Assembly: GCA_945897365.1 (NCBI GenBank)
Contig: CAMDFD010000012.1
Location: forward strand, 55,676 to 119,675
Origin: Bordetella parapertussis
GTDB lineage: Bacteria; Pseudomonadota; Gammaproteobacteria; Burkholderiales; Burkholderiaceae_B
Length of the DNA stretch: 64,000 bases
Reading direction: 5' to 3'
A program made the position numbers and the translations under genes. This document shows, one piece after another, positions 29,205 to 41,297 of this stretch. A model generated the notes under the pieces. It did no database searches. It was given only the letters and a program-made list of their open reading frames with translations, and was not told the DNA's origin. Every line of letters begins with the position of its first letter. The stretch's first letter is position 1.

Positions 29205-31043
29205 CTACAGCGCGACTGTCGATAACCAAGGTATTGCCGCAATCAGGATAAGACCTGCGATCAAAGCCATAATATAAGGCCAGATGGCGCCCATCACTTC
29301 GTCTGGCGAGGTGTTGCCAATGCGACAGGCGACAAAAAATCCGATGCCAATCGGAGGCATCATCAGTCCAATATTCATTGCGGTCACAACGACCATTGAA
29401 TAATGGATATCGTGTATCCCGAGTTTTCTGGCGATCGGAAACATAATGGGTGCCAAAATTAAAATGGCGGGGAGTCCTTCAAGCAAACAACCCAAGATCA
29501 AAAAGATCAGGATCGTGACAATCATGAAGGTGACGACGCCGCCTGGCAGAGTGGTTAAAAATTGTGAAAGATTTTGTACGACGCCACTTTGGGTAATCGC
29601 CCAGGCCATCGCAGAGGCCGTGCCTAGAATTAATAATATTGCACCGCTTAGTGCCGCGGTTTCTACCAGCATGCTGTAGATTTTTTTCCAGCCTAAACCG
29701 CCATATAAAATCTGACCGATCACCATGGCGTAGAGTACGGCAATGGTGGATACCTCTGTTGCGGTTGCAACGCCACCACCAACGGCACTGCGTATTAAAA
29801 ATGGCAGAACCAGTGCTGGAGCAGCTATTAAAAGGGTCCGCCCAATAACAGAACTGCTTGAACGTTTGACTTGATCCATGATTTCATGGCGCGCCTTCCA
29901 TCTTGCCAAAATAGCCAGAGCGATCAGCAGCACCATCGCAATGATGACGCCGCTTTGAAAAAGCCCTGCAATCGAGACTCCGGCGACCGAGCCAAGAACA
30001 ATTAATACGATGCTTGGCGGTACGGTGTCGGCCATCGCGGCGCCCGTTGCGAGCAGTGCAATCATTTCTTTGGGTTGATGACCGCGACGTTTCATTTCTG
30101 GAAATAGGGCAGGTGCAATCGTCGCCATATCTGAGACCTTAGAGCCTGAGATGCCAGAAACAATAAATAATGAACCTAAAAGAACGTAGGACATGCCCGC
30201 TTTAATGTGTCCAAGTAATGAAGCTAAAAAGTCCACGATGGCTTTACCCATGCCTGTCGCGTCGAGTACGCATCCGAGCAGAACAAAAATGGGCACTGAT
30301 ACCAAAATCAAACTCGACATTCCTTCATCCATGCGACCAATAATCACCATGAGTGGTACGTTGGTCGCGAAGGCTAAATAACTCAGCGCCCCAATGCCAA
30401 AACAAAAGCCAATCGGTACGCCTGCAACAAGACAAAGAGAGACCAAAACAACCATGAAAATAGCGATGTTGTAATAACCTATTTCAATGAGCGCGCTTGA
30501 GCTTAACCAGCAGATGGCCGTCAATACAATTACAACCGCCACGGCTGCAGCAAGGTTACGCAGGCTCACTGTACGGGCAGCGTAGGTGACGAGTATGCCA
30601 AGCATGGCCACAATGCCAAAGGCAAGTGCGGAAACTCTGTATGTATTGGGTATGTTCAGTGCGGGTGACTTCACAAACCATTCTTCTTGTGCATAAATGA
30701 AGGCGGGTTGAATAAGCGCTAAAAGAAACGCGACGATCGCAACGAGCGCCAATGCATGCACAAAGCCTTGTATTTTTTTGGGCATCATGTCCAAAAATAA
30801 ACTGAGTCTTAGATGCTCATTGCGATGCATGGCAATGGCTGTGCCGAGCATGGCCAGCCAGAGAAATGAAAGTGACACCACCTCATCGATCCAAACGATC
30901 GGAAGAGAAAAAATGTAGCGTGCGACGACACCCACAAAAAGGAGAACGATGATCGTAACAAGCAAAGCTGCGCTGAGCACCTCGAGCGGTTTAATCAGTC
31001 GTGAAATAACTGGGACTGGTTGGGGCGCGACTTCGGTTGTCAT
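29205..31043 (-). CDS. TRAP transporter fused permease (DctQM)
   Basis: 612 residues from the ATG at 31043 (GGAG upstream). Residues 1 to about 190 form a four-helix DctQ-type small subunit (VWIDEVVSLSFLWLAMLGTAIAMHRNEH). The remainder is the large DctM permease with 11-12 helices, including GVPIGFCFGIGALSY, SGSKVSDMATIAPALFPEM and LGCLLEGLPAILILAPI. It sits in the inner membrane and uses an ion gradient to import the ligand given by DctP. Fused QM proteins are a known TRAP variant. Confidence 0.93.
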   Translation of the reverse strand: MTTEVAPQPVPVISRLIKPLEVLSAALLVTIIVLLFVGVVARYIFSLPIVWIDEVVSLSFLWLAMLGTAIAMHRNEHLRLSLFLDMMPKKIQGFVHALALVAIVAFLLALIQPAFIYAQEEWFVKSPALNIPNTYRVSALAFGIVAMLGILVTYAARTVSLRNLAAAVAVVIVLTAICWLSSSALIEIGYYNIAIFMVVLVSLCLVAGVPIGFCFGIGALSYLAFATNVPLMVIIGRMDEGMSSLILVSVPIFVLLGCVLDATGMGKAIVDFLASLLGHIKAGMSYVLLGSLFIVSGISGSKVSDMATIAPALFPEMKRRGHQPKEMIALLATGAAMADTVPPSIVLIVLGSVAGVSIAGLFQSGVIIAMVLLIALAILARWKARHEIMDQVKRSSSSVIGRTLLIAAPALVLPFLIRSAVGGGVATATEVSTIAVLYAMVIGQILYGGLGWKKIYSMLVETAALSGAILLILGTASAMAWAITQSGVVQNLSQFLTTLPGGVVTFMIVTILIFLILGCLLEGLPAILILAPIMFPIARKLGIHDIHYSMVVVTAMNIGLMMPPIGIGFFVACRIGNTSPDEVMGAIWPYIMALIAGLILIAAIPWLSTVAL

Positions 31044-31085
31044 GAAAACTCCGGGTAATGCAAAAGGTCTTAATGCAGTATCAGT

Positions 31086-31118
31086 AAAAATTCGGGCGCC
31101 ACACAAAGGGCGCCCGAA
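31086..31118 (-). terminator. Terminator-like hairpin between dctP and dctQM
   Basis: On the minus strand TTCGGGCGCC pairs perfectly with GGCGCCCGAA (31118-31109 with 31100-31091) around an 8-base loop, followed by TTTTT. It lies between the two genes of one transporter and could lower permease expression relative to the binding protein. Confidence 0.75.
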
Positions 31119-31160
31119 CCTCTCAAGCTTGAGTCGTGACTTTGCTTTAAGCTACAACCA

Positions 31161-32180
31161 TTAGGCCAGCTTACCGCTATAACGCTCCAGCATGGACCAA
31201 GCATCGTTTCCGAGTTTTGTCTTCCATTCTGTGTAAAAGCCGCCAGCGCGCAGACGATCGCGGAAGGAGTCCGGAGTTGTCTGATTAAAGATCATGCCTT
31301 TTGCGGTTAATCCTTTTTGCAGAGTCGCGTTCATGCCTGCAACATCCTCGCGTTCTTTCATACCGGCCGCATTAATATTTTTTGCAACGATTGCTCTGAG
31401 GTTTTCTGGCAATCTCTCCCAGGCACGTTTGTTAGCCAAGAACCAAAAACCATCCCACATATGGTTTGTGATTGAGCAAAATTTTTGGACTTCATTGAGT
31501 TTTGCAGTATCAATGATGGCGAGTGGATTTTCTTGACCATCAACGATCTTGGTTTGGAGTGCACTATAAACTTCGTTGAAGTTGATAGAGGCGGGTGCTG
31601 AATCAAACGCCTTGAACATCGAAGTCCACAACGGAGACACAGGCACACGAATCTTAAATCCCTTGAGATCGGCGGCAGTTTGGATGGGCTTGGTCGAAGA
31701 GGTAATCTGTCTAAAGCCATTGTCCCAGATTTTGTCCATGACGACGAGGTTGGCTTTATTGATTTCCTTGCGAACATGCGCGCCCAAATCACCATCAAGG
31801 GCTTTCCACACGTCGTTGTAGTTACCAAAGGCAAAGCCAATGCCAGTAATGGAAGACGCTGGGACGAGCGTGGCCAAGATCAGGCCTGACAAAGTGAAAA
31901 ACTCAACACCGCCGCTTCGAACTTGGCTCAGCATGTCGGTATCTGAACCGAGTTGGCTGCTGGGGAAAATACGAATTTCAACGCGACCATTTGTTTCTTT
32001 CAAAACTGCTTCCGCCATTTCCTTTGCCCGAATATTCATGGGGTGGGTCAAGGGTAGGTTATTGGCGTACTTGTAGGTGAATTCAGCCTTGGATTGTGCC
32101 CAAGCGCTGTTAAGAGGCGAGGCCAAGGTAATAGCGCCTGCACCCATGCCAGTTAATAGTTTGCGACGTGTAATGGACAT
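31161..32180 (-). CDS. TRAP transporter substrate-binding protein (DctP)
   Basis: 339 residues from the ATG at 32180 (GGAG six bases upstream). The N-terminus MSITRRKLLTGMGAGAITL has a twin arginine and a hydrophobic segment, so export may be by Tat. The mature part has FTYKYANNLPLTHPMN, RIFPSSQLGSDTDMLSQV and the conserved arginine region GFKIRVPVSPLW that binds the substrate carboxylate in DctP proteins. It delivers an organic acid to the DctQM permease encoded downstream. Confidence 0.93.
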   Translation of the reverse strand: MSITRRKLLTGMGAGAITLASPLNSAWAQSKAEFTYKYANNLPLTHPMNIRAKEMAEAVLKETNGRVEIRIFPSSQLGSDTDMLSQVRSGGVEFFTLSGLILATLVPASSITGIGFAFGNYNDVWKALDGDLGAHVRKEINKANLVVMDKIWDNGFRQITSSTKPIQTAADLKGFKIRVPVSPLWTSMFKAFDSAPASINFNEVYSALQTKIVDGQENPLAIIDTAKLNEVQKFCSITNHMWDGFWFLANKRAWERLPENLRAIVAKNINAAGMKEREDVAGMNATLQKGLTAKGMIFNQTTPDSFRDRLRAGGFYTEWKTKLGNDAWSMLERYSGKLA

Positions 32181-32227
32181 TTTTGTCTCCAAGGGTTTCT
32201 TAATTGTTAACTATCATAGCAACGAAC

Positions 32228-32247
32228 TTAGGGGTGATCATCCCTAA
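32228..32247. promoter_or_regulatory. Near-perfect 20-bp palindrome between dctP and purL
   Basis: TTAGGGGTGATCATCCCTAA is palindromic except for one symmetric mismatch. It lies 47 bp upstream of the dctP start and 58 bp upstream of purL, so it may be an operator for either gene. I can name no regulator; TRAP operons are often controlled by GntR or LacI proteins, but none is encoded nearby. Confidence 0.45.
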
Positions 32248-32305
32248 ATGCGCCGCAGGACGCTAAAATGCGTGTTTTCCCCTATGTAGCCTCCTGGTCG
32301 TCAAC

Positions 32306-35300
32306 GTGTCACATATTCTGCTTATCCCCGGCTCCTCCGTGTTGTCCAGTTTTCGCCAAGAACGCTTGCTTTCAAAGTTACGTGCTCTTGGTCTGCCTAT
32401 TTCTGGGGTGAATGCCCGATATGAGCATTTTGTCTGGTGCGAAGAGTCCCCGGATGCCACTACAAAAGCACGTTTGACCCAGTTGCTGGACTATGGAGTG
32501 CCTCACGATCGGTCTTCAGTGGCGGATGGTGCGATTGTGCTGCGCGTCATTCCGCGACTGGGCACGATTTCTTCCTGGGCGAGCAAGGCAACCGATATCG
32601 CACACAATTGCGGTCTGCTCGGAGTCCGACGGATCGAGCGCGGGATCGAGTACACCCTGACCCCTGAGCGGGGCTGGCTTAAAAGTAAACGTCTGGATGC
32701 TGAGATGTTGGCTCAGGCGGCGAGTTGCCTGCATGACCGGATGACTGAAACAGTCGTCGATGCGCATTTTGATCCAGAGGTATTGTTTCGCTCTCTCCCC
32801 GGCAAGCCGATGCAGACCGTGGCGGTGATGGCGCAGGGCAAGGCCGCGCTTTTGGACGCGAACACGCAGCTAGGTCTGGCCCTGTCTGAGGATGAAATTG
32901 ATTATTTGACACATTCATTTACCGAGCTTGGCCGAGACCCAACCGATGTCGAGCTCATGATGTTCGCGCAGGCCAATAGCGAGCATTGTCGACACAAGAT
33001 TTTCAATGCCCAGTGGGTGATTGATGGTCAGCCGGAGTCCAAAACCCTGTTTGGCATGATTCGTGAAACTCACGCGGCCCAGCCTTTAGGCACAGTGGTG
33101 GCCTACTCGGACAACGCCGCCATCATGGAGGGCGGTGAGGCGCAGCGCTTTCAAGCGGCGGCTGGCAATGAAGGCCATGCTGCGGTGTATGGAATAGAGC
33201 GTAAAACCGTCCATACGGTAATGAAGGTCGAGACCCATAACCATCCAACCGCGATCGCACCTTTTGAAGGCGCCTCGACGGGAGCGGGTGGAGAAATCCG
33301 CGACGAGGGTGCGACGGGACGAGGTTCCAAGCCCAAAGCGGGCCTGGCAGGCTTTACGGTTTCCCACCTGAGATTCGAGGATGCGCCCCGCAGTTGGGAG
33401 GCAGATCATCACGGGGCACCTGATCGGATTGCGTCGCCTTTGTCCATCATGATTGAGGGGCCTTTGGGTGCAGCGGCCTTTAATAACGAATTTGGTCGTC
33501 CCAATTTGCTGGGGTATTTCCGCTCCTTTGAGCAGACTGCGGGTCAAACGCGCTGGGGCTATCACAAGCCCATCATGATCGCGGGCGGCCTGGGCAGTAT
33601 TGATGAGGGCTGTACTAAAAAAGACCGCATTGAACCGGGCTCTCTGCTGATTCAGCTTGGTGGCCCCGGTTTGCGGATCGGCATGGGTGGGAGTGCTGCC
33701 TCCAGCATGGCGGTTGGCACCAATACCGCAGCCTTAGATTTTGATTCCGTACAACGTGGAAACCCTGAAATCGAGCGTCGTTGCCAAGAGGTGATTGATC
33801 GATGCTGGCAGCAAGGTGCAAACAATCCGATTGTGGCGATCCATGATGTCGGGGCAGGTGGTTTATCAAATGCTTTTCCAGAGCTTGTCAATGACGCAGG
33901 CCGAGGCGCGACCTTTGAGCTCAATCGTGTGCACCTCGAAGAGTCCGGCATGTCGCCCGCAGAGATTTGGAGCAACGAGTCCCAAGAGCGCTATGTACTT
34001 TCGGTCTTACCCAAGGACTTGCCGCGTTTTCAAAGGATCGCCGAGCGCGAGCGCTGTCCGTTTGCTGTGATTGGTGTGGCCACCGAAGAGCGTCAGTTAA
34101 AAGTCGCTCAAGGCGAAGGCTTGCCGGGTCTCGATGCGCTGGCGCCTCAGAACGGTTTGCGCCCCGTGGATGTGCCCATCGATGTGATTTTAGGTAAACC
34201 TCCGCGCATGACCCGTGAGGTCAAACGTACTGAGCCGCAAACTTCGGCACTCGATTTGACGGTCATTTCTCTCGAAGACGCCGCGACGCGTGTGCTGCAG
34301 CACCCAACCGTTGCCAACAAAAGCTTTCTCATCACGATTGGTGACCGCACGGTGGGTGGCCTGTCGAGTCGCGATCAGCTTGTGGGCCCCTGGCAGGTTG
34401 CCGTGGCCGATTGTGCGGTGACCTTGTCGGACCATGATGGTACGCGTGGCGAGGCCATGGCCATGGGTGAACGTACCCCGCTTGCCACGATCGATGCTGC
34501 CGCCTCAGGACGGATGGCGGTCGCCGAAGCCTTGACGAACCTCGCAGCCGCCGATGTCGCGCGGATCGAGGACATCAAGTTGTCGGCGAACTGGATGGCG
34601 GCGTGTGGTGCGCCCGGGCAGGACGCTGCGCTCTTTGATACGGTGTCTGCGGTCAGTCAACTGTGTCAGAGCGTCGGGTTGTCCATTCCGGTGGGCAAAG
34701 ACTCTCTGTCCATGCAGACCAGCTGGACCGAGGAACATGCCAAGCGTCAGGTGATCTCGCCCGTTTCTCTCATCGTGACCGCTTTTGCGCCTGTTCAAGA
34801 TGTGCGACAGACCCTGACCCCGCAGTTGCGCACCAACGTTGGGCCCACTGTACTGATTCTCATCGATTTAGGTTTTGGAAAAAAACGCATGGGCGGATCG
34901 ATTTTGACTCAGGTCATCAATCAAGTCGGTGAACAAACGCCCGACGCGGACGATGCTGAGACGCTGAGAACCTTCTTTGTGACGATTCGTGCGCTGGCAG
35001 AGTCGGGGGTGTTGTTGGCCTATCACGATCGCTCAGACGGAGGTTTGTTTGCGACCGTGTGCGAAATGGCGTTTGCGGGTCATACGGGTGTCTCCCTTAA
35101 CCTCGATATGTTGACGATCGACGCAAATGCCGAGGACTGGGATGCCTACAATATCAGAGCAGCCCAGGTTGAAGTCCAACGCAAAGAACTCACAATCAAA
35201 GCCTTGTTCAATGAAGAGCTCGGTGCGGTGCTTCAGGTGCCCAGCGCAGAGCGCGATGCGGTCATGCAGGTGTTGCGTGCCGCAGGGCTTTCTGCACATT

Positions 35301-36340
35301 CACATGTGATTGGTGCACTCAATCCTCGGGATGAAATTGAAATCTTTCGTGATGGTAAAAAGATCTGGGGCAAGCCACGTGCTGAGCTAGGGAAAATCTG
35401 GAGTGATGTCAGCTACCGGATTTCTAGCTTACGCGACAATCCCGCCTGCGCGCAGGCAGAGTTTGAGGCCTGGTCCGATACCACCGATCCAGGTATGACC
35501 CCGATCGTCGGATTCGATCCTCAGGAAAACATTGCAGCACCATTTATTAACACGGGCGCTCGTCCCCGCGTGGCAATTTTGCGGGAGCAGGGCTGTAACA
35601 GCCAGGTAGAGATGGCCTGGGCGTTTGATCGTTCCGGGTTCGAAGCCTGGGATGTGCATATGACAGACTTGCAATCCGGTTCGGCTGACTTGTCAGGCTT
35701 TCAGGGTTTAGTGGCTGTAGGCGGCTTTAGTTACGGAGACGTTTTAGGAGCAGGCGAGGGTTGGGCACGCAGTATTTTGTTCAATACACAGCTTTCTGAT
35801 CAGTTTGCCCAGTATTTCGCGCGCTCAGATACGTTTGCCCTCGGCGTGTGTAATGGTTGCCAGATGATGGCGGCTCTCGCGCCGATGATTCCTGGTGCAC
35901 AAGACTGGCCGCGTTTCACCCGTAACGTTTCCGAAAAATACGAGGCGCGCTTCTCAATGGTTGAGGTGCTGGAATCACCTTCGCTCTTTTTCAAGGGGAT
36001 GACAGGCGCACACATTCCCGTTGCTGTGGCTCATGGCGAGGGTTTTGCTAATTTTGCTCGCCAAGGCGACGCCAACAAGGTGTTGAGTGCGCTCAGATAT
36101 GTTGACCATCGCGGCCAAGCAACCGAAACCTATCCTCTCAATCCAAACGGAAGTCCCGGTGGTTTGACGGCCGTGACGACTGCGGATGGACGGTTCACGG
36201 TGATGATGCCGCACCCCGAGCGTGTGACCCGCAACGTCATGATGTCTTGGGCGCCTGAGTCCTGGGGCCCCAAGGATGCAAAGGGTGCCTACACGCCGTG
36301 GATGCGTTTCTTTCAAAACGCGCGTGTTCATATAGGTTAA
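32306..36340 (+). CDS. purL: Phosphoribosylformylglycinamidine synthase (single-chain)
   Basis: 1344 residues, the large single-chain form of proteobacteria. The start is GTG at 32306. The synthase part includes [17 protein letters not shown] and [31 protein letters not shown], which bind ATP and FGAR. The C-terminal glutaminase has the nucleophilic cysteine in GVCNGCQMM and the His-Glu in MPHPERV. It catalyses the fourth step of purine synthesis. guaB follows on the same strand after 84 bp. Confidence 0.97.
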   Translation: MSHILLIPGSSVLSSFRQERLLSKLRALGLPISGVNARYEHFVWCEESPDATTKARLTQLLDYGVPHDRSSVADGAIVLRVIPRLGTISSWASKATDIAHNCGLLGVRRIERGIEYTLTPERGWLKSKRLDAEMLAQAASCLHDRMTETVVDAHFDPEVLFRSLPGKPMQTVAVMAQGKAALLDANTQLGLALSEDEIDYLTHSFTELGRDPTDVELMMFAQANSEHCRHKIFNAQWVIDGQPESKTLFGMIRETHAAQPLGTVVAYSDNAAIMEGGEAQRFQAAAGNEGHAAVYGIERKTVHTVMKVETHNHPTAIAPFEGASTGAGGEIRDEGATGRGSKPKAGLAGFTVSHLRFEDAPRSWEADHHGAPDRIASPLSIMIEGPLGAAAFNNEFGRPNLLGYFRSFEQTAGQTRWGYHKPIMIAGGLGSIDEGCTKKDRIEPGSLLIQLGGPGLRIGMGGSAASSMAVGTNTAALDFDSVQRGNPEIERRCQEVIDRCWQQGANNPIVAIHDVGAGGLSNAFPELVNDAGRGATFELNRVHLEESGMSPAEIWSNESQERYVLSVLPKDLPRFQRIAERERCPFAVIGVATEERQLKVAQGEGLPGLDALAPQNGLRPVDVPIDVILGKPPRMTREVKRTEPQTSALDLTVISLEDAATRVLQHPTVANKSFLITIGDRTVGGLSSRDQLVGPWQVAVADCAVTLSDHDGTRGEAMAMGERTPLATIDAAASGRMAVAEALTNLAAADVARIEDIKLSANWMAACGAPGQDAALFDTVSAVSQLCQSVGLSIPVGKDSLSMQTSWTEEHAKRQVISPVSLIVTAFAPVQDVRQTLTPQLRTNVGPTVLILIDLGFGKKRMGGSILTQVINQVGEQTPDADDAETLRTFFVTIRALAESGVLLAYHDRSDGGLFATVCEMAFAGHTGVSLNLDMLTIDANAEDWDAYNIRAAQVEVQRKELTIKALFNEELGAVLQVPSAERDAVMQVLRAAGLSAHSHVIGALNPRDEIEIFRDGKKIWGKPRAELGKIWSDVSYRISSLRDNPACAQAEFEAWSDTTDPGMTPIVGFDPQENIAAPFINTGARPRVAILREQGCNSQVEMAWAFDRSGFEAWDVHMTDLQSGSADLSGFQGLVAVGGFSYGDVLGAGEGWARSILFNTQLSDQFAQYFARSDTFALGVCNGCQMMAALAPMIPGAQDWPRFTRNVSEKYEARFSMVEVLESPSLFFKGMTGAHIPVAVAHGEGFANFARQGDANKVLSALRYVDHRGQATETYPLNPNGSPGGLTAVTTADGRFTVMMPHPERVTRNVMMSWAPESWGPKDAKGAYTPWMRFFQNARVHIG

Positions 36341-37885
<1,545 letters not shown>

Positions 37886-37916
37886 TTCCTCTCAAAGAAT
37901 AATAGGTTTACCCCTC

Positions 37917-39509
37917 ATGCATCAGCGCATTCTCATCCTTGATTACGGTTCACAAGTCACCCAACTGATCGCACGTCGTGTGCGAGAGGCAGGGGTCTAT
38001 TGCGAATTGCACCCCGGTGATGTGGATGCCGCTTTTTTGCAAAACCAGCTTGCACAAGGGCTTAAGGGCATCATTCTGTCCGGCAGTCATGCGTCGGTGT
38101 ACGACGATGACTCACTCAAGGTCCCGCATGCCGTGTTTGAGTCGGGTGTGCCAGTCCTCGGCATTTGCTATGGCATGCAGGCAATGGCGCAGCAGTTAGG
38201 TGGCGAGGTCAACTTTTCTGATCACCGCGAGTTTGGTTATGCCGAGGTGCGTGCCCGCGGTCATACGCGTTTGCTCAACGGGATCGAGGATTTCACCACA
38301 GCCGAAGGCCACGGCATGCTCAAGGTTTGGATGAGTCATGGCGATCAGGTGACGCGCTTGCCTGAGGGCTTTAAAGTCATGGCCACGACTACCTCTTGCC
38401 CGATTGCAGGGATGGCGGACGAGGCGCGCGGCTTTTATGCGGTGCAGTTTCACCCAGAGGTGACCCACACGGTTAAGGGTCAGGACTTGCTCAATCGTTT
38501 TGTCCACGACATCTGCGCTTGTGTGGGTGACTGGACCATGCCGACATATGTTGATGAGGCTGTCGCGCGTATTAGAGAGCAGGTGGGAGAGGATGAGGTC
38601 ATCCTGGGTCTGTCAGGTGGCGTGGACTCTTCCGTCGCCGCCGCGCTGATTCACAAAGCGATTGGTGACCGTCTGACCTGCGTGTTTGTCGATCACGGTC
38701 TATTGCGCCTCGACGAGGGCAAGCAGGTCATGGAGACCTTTGCTCAAAACATGGGCGTGCGTATTATTCACGTGGATGCGACCGAACAGTTCATGGGCAA
38801 GCTCGTCGGCGTCTCAGACCCCGAAGCAAAACGTAAAATTATTGGTCGCGAGTTTGTCGAGGTATTCCAAGCTGAGGCAGGCAAGCTCAAAAAAGCCAAA
38901 TGGCTCGCGCAAGGCACGATTTATCCTGATGTGATCGAGTCTGCGGGTGCCAAAACAGGCAAAGCTGTTGCGATTAAATCTCATCACAACGTTGGTGGTT
39001 TGCCGGATACCTTGAATCTCAAATTGCTTGAGCCCTTGCGCGAGCTGTTTAAAGACGAAGTGCGCAAGCTAGGCGTAGCCCTTGGTTTGCCTCATGGTAT
39101 GGTCTATCGTCATCCCTTCCCAGGTCCTGGCTTGGGCGTACGCATCCTGGGGGCGGTCAATACCGAGTTTGCGAATCTCCTGCGCCGCGCGGACGCGATC
39201 TTTATCGAGGAACTGCGCAACACCATCGACCCAGAGACCAAGCAGTCATGGTATGACCTGACCTCGCAAGCGTTTGCTGTGTTCTTGCCGGTCAAGTCGG
39301 TGGGCGTGATGGGCGATGGCCGGACCTATGATTATGTCGTGGCGTTGCGCGCGGTGCAGACCTCGGATTTCATGACTGCGGATTGGGCACCTTTGCCTTA
39401 TCCATTGCTGGCTAAAGTATCCTCGCGGATTATTAATGAAGTGCGGGGGATTAATCGCGTTGTTTATGATGTGTCGAGTAAGCCACCTGCTACGATTGAG
39501 TGGGAGTAG
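37917..39509 (+). CDS. guaA: GMP synthase (glutamine-hydrolysing)
   Basis: 530 residues from the ATG at 37917. The N-terminal glutaminase has [15 protein letters not shown] with the catalytic cysteine and QFHPEVTHT with the histidine. The ATP pyrophosphatase P-loop is [13 protein letters not shown]. The C-terminal dimerisation part ends [14 protein letters not shown]. It aminates XMP to GMP. The 3' end of guaA is a known insertion hot spot for genomic islands, and here accessory DNA begins directly after it. Confidence 0.97.
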   Translation: MHQRILILDYGSQVTQLIARRVREAGVYCELHPGDVDAAFLQNQLAQGLKGIILSGSHASVYDDDSLKVPHAVFESGVPVLGICYGMQAMAQQLGGEVNFSDHREFGYAEVRARGHTRLLNGIEDFTTAEGHGMLKVWMSHGDQVTRLPEGFKVMATTTSCPIAGMADEARGFYAVQFHPEVTHTVKGQDLLNRFVHDICACVGDWTMPTYVDEAVARIREQVGEDEVILGLSGGVDSSVAAALIHKAIGDRLTCVFVDHGLLRLDEGKQVMETFAQNMGVRIIHVDATEQFMGKLVGVSDPEAKRKIIGREFVEVFQAEAGKLKKAKWLAQGTIYPDVIESAGAKTGKAVAIKSHHNVGGLPDTLNLKLLEPLRELFKDEVRKLGVALGLPHGMVYRHPFPGPGLGVRILGAVNTEFANLLRRADAIFIEELRNTIDPETKQSWYDLTSQAFAVFLPVKSVGVMGDGRTYDYVVALRAVQTSDFMTADWAPLPYPLLAKVSSRIINEVRGINRVVYDVSSKPPATIEWE

Positions 39510-39636
39510 TTTTTAAACCTAAGTCATTGATTTATAATAATATTTTACTTACACAAAAGTTTCACACTTCTTGTAAGTGCTTGTTTTTGTTAGGCACAGA
39601 GTTTACACTTACACATAAAGCTACACAAAACTGTAG
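39510..39636. other. AT-rich spacer after guaA
   Basis: There is no gene here. The stretch is AT-rich with repeated ACTTACAC/TTACAC words and an inverted pair ACTTACA (39547-39553) and TGTAAGT (39572-39578). It contains the left copy of the long direct repeat listed separately. No tRNA and no integrase gene are visible. Confidence 0.5.
39556..39601 (+). repeat. Left copy of long direct repeat flanking the accessory region
   Basis: The 18 bp GTTTCACACTTCTTGTAA (39559-39576) recur exactly at 57630-57647. Similarity continues for about 45 bp through a T-rich stretch to TTAGGCACAGAG here and TTAGGCATACAG there. The copy lies 50 bp after guaA. The pair could be attachment-site remnants of an integrated element or a duplicated intergenic segment. 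Confidence 0.6.
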
Positions 39637-39777
39637 CTATTCAAAATCGTAAGTTACGTTAAGCTCATATGCCATAGTGTCCAGCATGGGCATTTCTTCG
39701 CGTTCGATACGATCGTACTCGGTACGTACGGCTGGATCCTTCATCATTTTTTTGATCAATTCATCATGCGTCAGCAT
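39637..39777 (-). pseudogene. Truncated HigA-like antitoxin
   Basis: A 46-residue frame with an excellent RBS (AGGAGGTTAAACATG). The product begins MLTHDELIKKMMKDPAVRTE and continues YDRIEREEMPMLDTMAY. This is the usual N-terminal part of XRE-type antitoxins of HigBA modules, which continue with about 60 residues holding the helix-turn-helix. Here that part is absent and the frame closes after NVTYDFE. No recognisable toxin frame remains upstream. It is most likely a relic. Confidence 0.65.
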
Positions 39778-39924
39778 GTTTAACCTCCTTCAGTCGGGTT
39801 TCAGCAATCAGCGGTCTCGTTCCGTGAAATACGCAGTTGGCATTGAGGTTACTCGGAAAACCCAAAGCAGAGTCGTTAAACAACGCTGGATGTTGAAGGC
39901 GATCGTTTATATAAATTTGTTTTG

Positions 39925-40005
39925 TCGTAGCTAGGCTACGATTAGTCGTATTATTTTAAATTTACTTGATTTGGAAAAGTTGTTAAAATCGTAGTATGAA
40001 TACGA
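39925..40005. promoter_or_regulatory. Inverted repeats upstream of the AbiEi-type antitoxin gene
   Basis: TCGTAGC-TAG-GCTACGA (39925-39941) is a perfect 7-bp inverted repeat, and TCGTA-N7-TACGA (39989-40005) spans the start codon at 39996. Another TCGTA word lies between them. AbiEi proteins repress their own operon by binding inverted repeats, so these are good operator candidates. Confidence 0.55.
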
Positions 40006-40730
40006 TTAGCGCAAGCAAAATAAATACGCTCTATACCCAGTTGGCGTCGGGAACGCCGCTAACTTCAAAGGACCTAACGGCGTTGGGTATCTCTGCAGAC
40101 TTGGCCGTTCACTACGTCCGTGCGGGTTGGCTCACACGCCTGGCTCGCGGCGTGTACTACCGCCCAAATGACACCTTGGCTCTGCATCCTAGCCTGCTGC
40201 TGTTGCAGCGTAGGTTTGATGGCCTACATGTGGGTGGCAAGTCTGCGCTCGACTGGTACGGCCTGCGTCAGTACGTGTCCCAGCGACCTGTGCTGCATCT
40301 TTGCGGCTGGACGGCTGGCCGTCTGCCAGGGTGGTTTACCGAGCGATTCCCGGCCGAGTACCACCGCAAGCGCCTATTCGATGAACAGCCGGGCGCCATG
40401 CTACATGTTGGTCCCTTCGAAAATCGTGGTGGTGCTGCGCAGGTCTCGACGCCGGAGCGCGCACTGCTGGAACTGTTGAGCGATGTCGGCGTGCGCCAGC
40501 CTTTACAGGAAGCACGCGAACTCGTAGAGGGAGCCTACAGTTTGCGAGCAGACGTGCTGCGCGAATTATTACAGCACTGCAAGAGCGTCAAGACCGTGCG
40601 GCTGTGTCTGCAACTCGGCCGCGAGGCGTCGCTGCCCTGGGCGGTCAAGCTCGACCCGGCTACGCTGCCAACGGGCAGTGATCGCCCTTGGGTGTTTCGC
40701 TCAGCCGATGGCCTTTTGGTGCTCAAGTGA
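39996..40730 (+). CDS. AbiEi-type antitoxin (type IV toxin-antitoxin family)
   Basis: 244 residues. The N-terminal winged-helix part reads LTSKDLTALGISADLAVHYVRAGWLTRLARGVYYRP, typical of AbiEi antitoxins, and the C-terminal part contains STPERALLELLSDVG. These proteins neutralise the AbiEii nucleotidyltransferase toxin and autorepress. The gene overlaps the start of the toxin gene (ATGA), but that toxin has lost its catalytic core, so the antitoxin is intact without an intact partner here. GC content is higher than in the flanking AT-rich spacer. Confidence 0.88.
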   Translation: MNTISASKINTLYTQLASGTPLTSKDLTALGISADLAVHYVRAGWLTRLARGVYYRPNDTLALHPSLLLLQRRFDGLHVGGKSALDWYGLRQYVSQRPVLHLCGWTAGRLPGWFTERFPAEYHRKRLFDEQPGAMLHVGPFENRGGAAQVSTPERALLELLSDVGVRQPLQEARELVEGAYSLRADVLRELLQHCKSVKTVRLCLQLGREASLPWAVKLDPATLPTGSDRPWVFRSADGLLVLK

Positions 40731-41160
40731 TGAATCCGATTTATCTTGAAACCGCGTGCCTGCTGACGCAGATCGCGCGTTCGTGGTCTATTTGGCCTGC
40801 TGCAATCGACCGATCCATGAAGTCTTATTCACGTCGCTGCGAGACATTCGGCACGACTACGAGCACAGTTTTCAAGGGATGACGGCGGAACCGGTTCCAC
40901 TCGAAGCGCTACTCAATGCGCGAGATAGCTTGATAAACCAACTCCGCAAGGGTTTGGATCATCATGAGCGAAGTTTCTTACTCTCTCTTGTTGTAGGTAC
41001 GCCAGATTGGTCGCTGCTTGGGATTGAGCATCTTGAACTCCTTCCAGGCATCCGCTGGAAGCTGCACAACCTAATGCGTTTGCAAAAGACCGATGAAAAG
41101 AAATTTATCCAGCAGGCCGAGCTTCTCAGGCTTAGGATGTCTGAGTTACCCTGGGCTTGA
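40730..41160 (+). pseudogene. AbiEii-type toxin remnant, catalytic middle deleted
   Basis: The start overlaps the antitoxin stop and reads MNPIYLETACLLTQIA, the normal AbiEii beginning. The frame then breaks, and from about 40780 another frame gives FVVYLACCNRPIHEVLF, YEHSFQGMTAEPV and LNARDSLINQLRKGLDHHER to a stop at 41160, the normal AbiEii C-terminal part. The roughly 150 residues between, which hold the nucleotidyltransferase motifs (GGT and DxD segments), are absent. The toxin should be inactive. I judge this from family knowledge, not an alignment. Confidence 0.8.
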
Positions 41161-41297
41161 TTATGACGCGCAATAGCACGCTGACCCGCATCCCGCCCCC
41201 CCTGAGGACTTGATTCCTGTCTACGTTCAAAAAAGTGAAAACTATCCATCTTCGGCCTGCGGTTAGTTTGTTTCCATCATCTTAAAACGAGCCGTGT

